A stretch of DNA of 64,000 bases from JAEUJM01 sp044221555 (GTDB taxonomy: Bacteria > Actinomycetota > Acidimicrobiia > Acidimicrobiales > DATDAH01): contig JBGAOY010000001.1 of NCBI GenBank assembly GCA_044221555.1, positions 496,001 to 560,000 on the forward strand. Direction: 5' to 3'. This document shows, one piece after another, positions 58,342-64,000 of the stretch (positions are counted from its first letter, which is position 1; each line of letters opens with the position of its first letter). A program made the position numbers and the translations under genes. The notes below the pieces were generated by a model. It did not search any database, was not told the DNA's origin, and worked only from the letters and a program-made list of their open reading frames with translations.

Positions 58342-60428
58342 GGTGGCACCGTCACGACGACCGGGTCGGGTGCCGTGGTGGGCGTGGGCTGGTAGCAGCC
58401 GGTGGCGGCGGGCACGAATCCGTCTGGGCAGGTGGTGGCCGGCACCGAGGCCGGCGTCTGCTGACCGTCGTCCACCGGCACGTTGCCGCCCTGCGGCTGG
58501 CCGTTGCCGCTGAAGTCAGGGATCTGGTCGATCGAGCGGCCGGGTCGGGTCGGGAAGCACTGCGGGAAGCTCTCGATGGGCGCCAGGGTGTGGGCCGCGG
58601 CCATGAAGTCGTGCCAGATCATCGCCGGGTACGAGCCTCCCGTCACCGACCGGCCGCCGACGTTGGTCATGGGCACCCGAGCCTCGGGATTGCCCATCCA
58701 GACCGCGGTCGCGAGCTGGGCGGTGTAGCCCACGAACCACGCATCGCCGAAGTTCTGGGCGGTGCCCGTCTTGCCCGCGGCGGGCCGCCCGTTCGGCAGT
58801 TGCGCCGCGGTGCCGGTGCCGCCCCGGACGTTGGCCTCGAGGATCGCCGTCTCGAGGCACGCGCTCTGCTCCGACACCACCTGGCGGTTCTCCGACTGGT
58901 GTTGGTAGAGGACGTTGCCGTGCCGATCCTCGATGCGGTCGATGAAGTACGGCTTGTTGTACCGCCCGTGGTTGGCGATGGCGGCGGCCATGCCCGCCAT
59001 CTCGATCGGGTGGACCTCGAACGCCCCGATGGGCATGGACAGCGCCCTCGGGTCGAGGGGCGTGGTGATGCCGAGCTCCCGGGCGGTCTCGACCACCTTG
59101 TCGAGGCCCACGATCTGGCCGAGGCGCAGGAAGCCGCAGTTGGACGAGGCGGTCGTCAGGCTGAGGATCGTGCCCCGGCCGCCGCGGCTGCCACCGAAGT
59201 TCGATGCCACGTAGGGGTCGGGGGCCCCGCCCGGGTTCGGGAAGCTGCAGGGGCTGCCCCCGTCGAGCGTGTCGTCGGGGACGATGCCGTTCTCGAGTGC
59301 GGCCATGAGCACGATCATCTTGAACGACGACCCCGGCTGGCGCAGGCCCTGGGTGGCCAGGTCGTATTTGTAGTTGTCGAACCCGGGACCGCCCACGAGG
59401 GCCCGGACCGCACCGGTGCCGGCCTCGACCGCGGCCAGCGCGGCGGTGAATTGCCCACCGGTGTCGGGCAACTGGGCGTTGCGGGCCAGCAGCGCGAAGT
59501 ACTGGGCGGTGGGGCTGTAGGTGGTGTAGATGCGCAGGCCGCCCCGGAACACCGCGTTGTAGCGCTCCTCCTCGGTGGCACCGAGGGTGGTGTCGTTGAG
59601 CAGCTGCTGCTTCACCTCTTCGATGAAGTAGTCGTCGGGTGGTGGCAGCGACTGGTTGCGCACGGTGGGCAACGGGGCGGCGTTGTAGAAGTCGGCTTCC
59701 GCCTGGGTGAGGTGGTCGGTCTCGACCAGGCGCTGCAAGGCGATGCGCCGGCGCTCCTTGGCCTGGTGCGGTCGCAGGACCGGGTCGTAGCCCACCGGGT
59801 TCTGGATGAGGCTGGCCAGCATGGCCGCCTCACCCCAGCCCAACTCACCGACGTCCTTGTCGAAGTACAGCTCGGCTGCCGCCTGCACGCCGTACGCGCC
59901 CCCGCCGAAGTACACGGTGTTGAGGTACCGGCGCAGGATCTGGTCCTTGGTCAGGTCACGCTCGAGCTGGACCGCCAGCACCGCCTCCCGCAGCTTGCGG
60001 TTGAGGCTCTGCTCGGGCGTCAGCAGCGAGATCTTCACCAGCTGCTGGGTGATGGTCGACCCACCCTGCTCGATGTCGCCGGCGGACACGTTCTCGAACA
60101 GCGCCCGCACCGTCGAACGGAGGTCGACGGGGCCGTGGTCGTAGAAGTTCTCGTCCTCGACCGCGAGGATCGTCTGGATGACCGTGTCGGGGATCTCGCT
60201 GAGCGGGATGATCTCCCGGTTCTGCTCGCGGTGCAGCGACGCCAGCACCGACCCGTCGCCGGCGTAGACCACGGACCGCTCGTCGAGGGGGCGTAGACGG
60301 AAGTGCGGGTCCTCGACCCTCGTCGCAGTGACGATGTCGCGCGCCTGAGGCGCGAGGGCGAGGGCCGACACGGCCAAGCCCGCACCCGAGAGCGCCACGA
60401 CCAGGAGGAGAGTGAGGAACTTGCGCAC
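58338..60428 (-). CDS. Class A penicillin-binding protein
   Basis: 696 residues from GTG. N-terminal TM (residues 4-27), GT51 glycosyltransferase with catalytic E91 in EDENFYDHG and QGGSTITQQLVK, and a transpeptidase domain with S-x-x-K (PGSSFKM), SSN and KTGTAQNF. The C-terminal tail is Pro/Thr-rich with one Cys pair. It polymerises and cross-links peptidoglycan at the outer membrane face. ATGA overlap with the zinc-ribbon gene. Confidence 0.93.
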   Translation of the reverse strand: MRKFLTLLLVVALSGAGLAVSALALAPQARDIVTATRVEDPHFRLRPLDERSVVYAGDGSVLASLHREQNREIIPLSEIPDTVIQTILAVEDENFYDHGPVDLRSTVRALFENVSAGDIEQGGSTITQQLVKISLLTPEQSLNRKLREAVLAVQLERDLTKDQILRRYLNTVYFGGGAYGVQAAAELYFDKDVGELGWGEAAMLASLIQNPVGYDPVLRPHQAKERRRIALQRLVETDHLTQAEADFYNAAPLPTVRNQSLPPPDDYFIEEVKQQLLNDTTLGATEEERYNAVFRGGLRIYTTYSPTAQYFALLARNAQLPDTGGQFTAALAAVEAGTGAVRALVGGPGFDNYKYDLATQGLRQPGSSFKMIVLMAALENGIVPDDTLDGGSPCSFPNPGGAPDPYVASNFGGSRGGRGTILSLTTASSNCGFLRLGQIVGLDKVVETARELGITTPLDPRALSMPIGAFEVHPIEMAGMAAAIANHGRYNKPYFIDRIEDRHGNVLYQHQSENRQVVSEQSACLETAILEANVRGGTGTAAQLPNGRPAAGKTGTAQNFGDAWFVGYTAQLATAVWMGNPEARVPMTNVGGRSVTGGSYPAMIWHDFMAAAHTLAPIESFPQCFPTRPGRSIDQIPDFSGNGQPQGGNVPVDDGQQTPASVPATTCPDGFVPAATGCYQPTPTTAPDPVVVTVPP

Positions 60429-60545
60429 GCCACCGTGAATCTATCCGGGACCACGCGTACCCAAGCATCAGGGCCCCACCGTCCCCGTCGTGCACGACCG
60501 CGCGGCCTGTTCTTCACCACGGCCGGGTACGGTCGATGGTTGACC

Positions 60546-61088
60546 ATGGCCAGCGAGGAACGCTCCCCCTCCGCCGACCCGGCGATGACCCTCGATGAGG
60601 TGGCACCGCGCCGACGGGACGCCCGCCCACGCGTGGGCGCCGGCCGCTCGCGACGGCGCGCGATGGTGCTCGCCGGCCTGGCGCTGGGGGCGGTGCTGGC
60701 CACGGCGGCGACGGTGGCGGCCGTCACGGGCCCGGCTCCCGACCGTGGGACCGGCCACGGCGTGGCCCGCGGTGCCGATGTCTCCCCCACCGCTCCCACG
60801 GCCGAAGGGCCCACGACCACCCTCGGCGCGCCGAGCACCACCGTTGCACCGCAACCGGAGACCGCGGACAACGCCGACATCGCCACGACCGACTGCGCCG
60901 ACGACGACATGTGCGGCGACATCGCACCGGAGGGCCCGTGCGACGACGCCGACATGTGCGGCGACATCAGGACCGACGACGATTGTGCCGATGGCGAGAT
61001 GTGCGGCGAGATCCCGGCCCCATCGACGTGCGCCGACCCCACCATGTGCGGGGCGATCGTGCCGCAGCCGGTCGACCCCGGGGGCTGA
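60546..61088 (+). CDS. Single-TM protein with Cys repeats (MCG[DEA]I)
   Basis: 180 residues from ATG. Basic Arg-rich N-terminus, TM near residues 39-62, Thr/Pro linker, then four copies of a C-x-D-x-x-MCG-[D/E/A]-I motif (DCADDDMCGDI, PCDDADMCGDI, DCADGEMCGEI, TCADPTMCGAI), spaced 14-17 residues. Eight Cys, all outside the membrane if the N-terminus is inside. Not a known zinc or lipoprotein motif. Possible metal or disulfide module; unknown. Confidence 0.65.
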   Translation: MASEERSPSADPAMTLDEVAPRRRDARPRVGAGRSRRRAMVLAGLALGAVLATAATVAAVTGPAPDRGTGHGVARGADVSPTAPTAEGPTTTLGAPSTTVAPQPETADNADIATTDCADDDMCGDIAPEGPCDDADMCGDIRTDDDCADGEMCGEIPAPSTCADPTMCGAIVPQPVDPGG

Positions 61089-63016
61089 TCCGCCCGACCC
61101 GGCGGGTCGCGCCGGGCGTGGCCCTGGTGGCCCTCGTGGGGTTGGTCCTCCCCACCGTTGCCCCCGCGCCGAGCGACGCGACACCCGCCCCGCCACCGCG
61201 CGTGGCCTTCACCGCCACGACGGTCGACCTCGGCGGCGACCGCACACCCGTCGCCGGCGACTTCGACGGCGACGACGACGACGACCTCGCCTGGTACGGC
61301 CCCGGCCCCGACCAACTCGCCCTCGGCCAACCCGACGGCACCTTCACCACCCACCCCCTCACCGCCCCCGACGACCACCGCCCCCTCACCGGCGACTTCG
61401 ACGGCGACGGCAACGACGACCTCGCCTGGTACCGCGCCGGCCCCGGTCGCGACCCGCTCTTGTTCGGGTCGGGCACGGGGACCTTCACCAGGGTCGACCA
61501 GGCGATCGACGGGACCTTCCGGCCCTTCACCGGCGACTTCGACGGCGACGGGCGGACCGACCTGTTCTGGTACCGGCCCGGGCCCGGTCGGGACCGGGTC
61601 TGGTACGGCAACGCCGACCGCAGCTTCGCGGCGGTGCCAGTGTCGATCGGCGGCGACCTCCGACCGGTGGTCGCCAACTTCAACGAGTCGGGCACCGACG
61701 TCCGCTCCGACGTGCTCTGGTACGGCGAGGGGCGCGCCACCGACCACTTGTGGCGGGGCACGAGCACCCGGGGCACGTTCGCCACCAGTTCGGTGACACG
61801 GTCCGGGCGCTTCCACGCCGTCACGGGGGACTTCGACGGCAGCACCGGCGCCGACATCGTGTGGCACCGCGACGGGCCCGCCGACGCACTCTGGCGCTCG
61901 AGCCGCCGGCCCCACCTCACCGTCGAGCGGTTCATCGCCGGCTCGGACCTGCCCGACGGGAGCCTCGGGGTGCCGTGGGACCTGGCATGGACCCCGGACG
62001 GCGCGCTCCTGTTCGACGAGCGGGCGGGCGACCTCGACGTCCGCCTCCCCGACGGCACCGTGCGCGAGATCGCCGCCGACCAGAGCGATCTCTACGCGAC
62101 CGGCGAAGGTGGCCTGCTCGGCCTGGTGGTCGACCCGCGGTTCGCCGACAACCGCCGCTTCTACACCTGCCAGGGCCGCCACGCCGGCGCCGCCTACGAC
62201 ATCCAGGTCGTGGCGTGGCAGGTGGACGCCGCCTACACGACGGCCACTCGGGTGGCCGATCCGCTCGTGGGCGGACTGCCCGTGGCGCCGCCGGGTGCGC
62301 CCTCCCCCGGCCGCCACAGCGGTTGCCGGCTGCGGTTCGGCCCCGACGGCTACCTGTGGATCGGCACCGGTGACACCGCGTCGCCGACGCTGCCCCAGGA
62401 TCGCTCGTCGCTCGGCGGCAAGATCCTCCGGGTGGACGCTGCCACCGGCGCTGCGGCCGCCGACAACCCCTACGTGGGCGACGCCGATCCCGGCACCGAT
62501 CCCCGTGTGTACAACTACGGCCATCGCAACGTGCAGGGCCTGGCCCTGCGCCCCGGAACCGACCAGATGTGGTCGGTCGAGCACGGCACCTTCCGCGACG
62601 ACGAGGTGAACCTGTTGGCCCCGGGCGCGAACTACGGCTGGGACCCCGTGCCCGTCTCCGGACCGCTGTTCTACGACGAGAGCCGGCCGATGACGGATCT
62701 GGGCCGCTACCCCGACGCGGTGGTGGCGGCGCGCTCGTCGGGCAACCCCACGAACGCGTGGAGCGGCGCCCAGTTCCTCGACGGGCCCCAATGGGGCACG
62801 TGGGACGGCGCCCTCGCGGTTGCGGCGCTGAAGGACAGCCAATTGCACGTGATGTTCTTCACCGACGACGGCACCTTCGTCCGCCAGGAGGTCCCGGTCG
62901 AGCTCGACGGCACCCACGGCCGTCTCCGGACCCCCATGCCGGGCCCCGACGGCTCGCTCTACCTGACCACGTCCGAGGCCTCCGGCAACGAGATCCTGCG
63001 CATCACGCCGAGCTGA
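61046..63016 (+). CDS. FG-GAP repeat and glucose/sorbosone dehydrogenase protein, secreted
   Basis: About 656 residues. The start is uncertain: GTG at 61046 gives a basic n-region before the hydrophobic core (VALVALVGLVLPTVAPAPSDA); GTG at 61118 lacks it. Residues 60-300: FG-GAP/VCBS-like repeats with DFDGDG-x-DDLAWY (calcium loops). Residues 310-656: PQQ-type sugar dehydrogenase propeller (VPWDLAWTPDGALLF, GEGGLLGLVVDPRF, SLGGKILRVD, YGHRNVQGLALRP, EHGTFRDDEVNLLAPGANYGWD). Oxidises an aldose outside the cell, by family; the repeats probably bind glycans. Confidence 0.87.
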   Translation: MRGDRAAAGRPRGLIRPTRRVAPGVALVALVGLVLPTVAPAPSDATPAPPPRVAFTATTVDLGGDRTPVAGDFDGDDDDDLAWYGPGPDQLALGQPDGTFTTHPLTAPDDHRPLTGDFDGDGNDDLAWYRAGPGRDPLLFGSGTGTFTRVDQAIDGTFRPFTGDFDGDGRTDLFWYRPGPGRDRVWYGNADRSFAAVPVSIGGDLRPVVANFNESGTDVRSDVLWYGEGRATDHLWRGTSTRGTFATSSVTRSGRFHAVTGDFDGSTGADIVWHRDGPADALWRSSRRPHLTVERFIAGSDLPDGSLGVPWDLAWTPDGALLFDERAGDLDVRLPDGTVREIAADQSDLYATGEGGLLGLVVDPRFADNRRFYTCQGRHAGAAYDIQVVAWQVDAAYTTATRVADPLVGGLPVAPPGAPSPGRHSGCRLRFGPDGYLWIGTGDTASPTLPQDRSSLGGKILRVDAATGAAAADNPYVGDADPGTDPRVYNYGHRNVQGLALRPGTDQMWSVEHGTFRDDEVNLLAPGANYGWDPVPVSGPLFYDESRPMTDLGRYPDAVVAARSSGNPTNAWSGAQFLDGPQWGTWDGALAVAALKDSQLHVMFFTDDGTFVRQEVPVELDGTHGRLRTPMPGPDGSLYLTTSEASGNEILRITPS

Positions 63017-64000
63017 CGAGGTCGCTCTCGGCGGTCGACGTCGCCGGTGCCGACGCCGACGCCGACGCGGACGACGTGGAGCGCCGGGCCCGTCGCGGTG
63101 GAGCGGTCGCGTCAGCGTCGGTGCCGTCGGCGGCGTCGGCGGCCTCCGTGGCCGTCGAGCCCTTCGCTGGCCCCGAGTCCCTTGCGGGGCCCGAGCCCTT
63201 CGCGGGGCCCGGGCCCGTCGCGGCGCCCGGGCCCGTCGCGGCGCCCGAGTCCTCCGCGGCGCCCGAGCCCTCCGCGGCGCCCGAGCCCGCCCCGTCCTGC
63301 GGTGGGTCGGCTGCGGCGACCTCGTCCGCCGGCTCCTCGTCGGTGGCCAGCACCCGCACGTCGGTGAGGCGGTCGAGGCCGAACTCGGCCTCGAGCTGCT
63401 CGAGCGACAGCGTGGTCTCGTCCGTCACCAGCCCGTCCGCGGCGCCCTCAGCCGCCAATCGCGCCTCGGTGACGACGCCCTCGAGCTCCTCGGTCGCCTG
63501 ATCGGCGGTCGCCCGCACCACGGCATAGGCCTCGAGCAGCCGGTCGCGCCCGACCCGCAGCTGCGCCAATTGCACCTGAGCGTTGCGGCGTTGCCGGGCG
63601 AGGCCCCGCAGCACCTGCTCGCGGGCGGCCATGGCCTCGCCGACCAGCCGTCGACGGGTCTCGCGGCCCTCCTCCTCGGTGGCCGCCGCCCGGTGCTCCG
63701 CGTCGAGGCGGAGGCGCTCGGCCTCGTCCTCGGCCGCCGACAGCAGGCGGGCGACCTCGGCTGCGGTCTCCGCGTGTCGTGCCGCCACCGTCTCCTCGGT
63801 CTCCCGCAGGAGGCGCGAGACCCTGGCCTGGGCCTCGGCCTCGAGTCGCTCGGCCTCGGCTCGAGCCGTCGTGACCAGTGTGTCGGCCTTGGCCCGTGAC
63901 CGGGCCGCGTGCTGCTCGGCCGCATCGGTGGTGGCCGTGGCCGATGCCTCCGCCTCGCCGACGACCTCGGTCGCCTGCTGGCGCGCGGCGCGCAGGGCCT
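63003..64000 (-). CDS. Coiled-coil protein with Gly/Ala/Pro-rich tail, C-terminal part
   Basis: Open to the right edge; about 331 residues visible, start outside. The first part is a long charged coiled coil (ERLEAEAQARVSRLLRETEE..., AEDEAERLRLDAEHRAAATEEE) like DivIVA-type proteins. It ends in a low-complexity tail of 6-residue units (GSGAAE, DSGAAT, GPGAAT, GPGPAK, GSGPAR, DSGPAK) and a Ser/Ala-rich end. Its last 14 bp overlap the convergent dehydrogenase gene. Cytoskeletal or polar-growth role inferred only from the coil. Confidence 0.6.
   Translation of the reverse strand, partial: ALRAARQQATEVVGEAEASATATTDAAEQHAARSRAKADTLVTTARAEAERLEAEAQARVSRLLRETEETVAARHAETAAEVARLLSAAEDEAERLRLDAEHRAAATEEEGRETRRRLVGEAMAAREQVLRGLARQRRNAQVQLAQLRVGRDRLLEAYAVVRATADQATEELEGVVTEARLAAEGAADGLVTDETTLSLEQLEAEFGLDRLTDVRVLATDEEPADEVAAADPPQDGAGSGAAEGSGAAEDSGAATGPGAATGPGPAKGSGPARDSGPAKGSTATEAADAADGTDADATAPPRRARRSTSSASASASAPATSTAESDLVSSA
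63162..63300 (-). repeat. 18-bp degenerate coding repeat
   Basis: About seven units related to GCGGCGCCCGAGCCCTCC on the plus strand, in frame with the 6-residue repeats of the coiled-coil protein tail. Confidence 0.8.

Noticed and set aside
60035..62917. A 960-codon minus-strand frame opposite the dehydrogenase and Cys-repeat genes
   Set aside because: Low-complexity antisense frame; the plus strand has clear FG-GAP and dehydrogenase motifs and a signal peptide.

Overview
High-GC actinobacterial chromosome segment. The gene families point to the class Acidimicrobiia or a near relative: an mtrA-mtrB-lpqB-type operon, a WhiB protein, a polyprenol-phosphate mannosyltransferase, a PimB-like mannosyltransferase, DUF1918, a DnaQ-UvrC fusion, frequent GTG starts and many ATGA/GTGA overlaps. 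The class is an inference from gene content; no rRNA gene or marker phylogeny is available here. No tRNA or rRNA gene was seen. The only confident structural RNA is RNase P RNA.

Layout. 0-5.4 kb: end of an LPxTG surface protein, a glycosyltransferase, an inositol monophosphatase, then response regulator, sensor kinase and GerMN lipoprotein. 5.4-10.4 kb: phosphofructokinase with PPi-type residues, glycerol kinase, ACT protein, TetR regulator with a perfect operator, EamA exporter. 10.6-19.2 kb: a membrane-anchored DMFase-like protein, a secreted beta-propeller, an aminotransferase, a ROK kinase, a baeRF-like protein and an SMC-like ATPase lacking a recognisable P-loop. 19.2-24.2 kb: a tight minus-strand operon (QueG, PimB-like, membrane protein, SRPBCC, ArsA-HSP20, small protein) containing a chain of 56-bp repeats. 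24.2-32.3 kb: Cys-rich small proteins, a LexA-box-controlled DnaQ-UvrC fusion, TrpD, WhiB, and a Fur/PerR-rubrerythrin-Fe-S-DUF3501 operon. 32.4-38.3 kb: glycerol-3-phosphate dehydrogenase, AGPS-like flavoprotein, a small membrane protein, a second copy of the 56-bp repeat chain, an FGGY kinase and a methyltransferase. 38.3-40.2 kb: a calcium-type acidic secreted protein, a histidine-kinase remnant and a PhzF protein.

40.4-47.8 kb holds the most striking structure. Intact rnpB (40393-40759) is followed by a 7.0-kb insertion flanked by 30-bp direct repeats that copy the 3' end of rnpB (40732-40761 and 47730-47759). The insertion carries an IS110-family element, two adjacent unknown genes that each have a HEPN-like R-x(4-6)-H motif, a tyrosine recombinase, a DUF4160/DUF2442 pair and a zinc-ribbon protein. 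It looks like an integrative island, possibly a defence island, that uses RNase P RNA rather than a tRNA as its attachment site.

47.8-64 kb: SRPBCC protein, an ArsR-phosphatase fusion behind a perfect operator, two VOC proteins, a large secreted chimera (right-handed helix, propeller, RTX repeats), DinB with a consensus LexA box, a ribosome-hibernation/DksA-like/DUF1918 stress group, a histidine phosphatase with a CT398-type zinc-ribbon protein, a class A PBP, a Cys-repeat anchored protein, an FG-GAP/sugar-dehydrogenase protein, and the end of a coiled-coil protein that runs off the window.

Two things deserve most attention: the rnpB-integrated island with its paired HEPN-like genes, and the 56-bp repeat. 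The repeat is built as consecutive 19-codon mini-ORFs, each with its own Shine-Dalgarno and each overlapping the next by ATGA. It occurs at two unrelated gene junctions.
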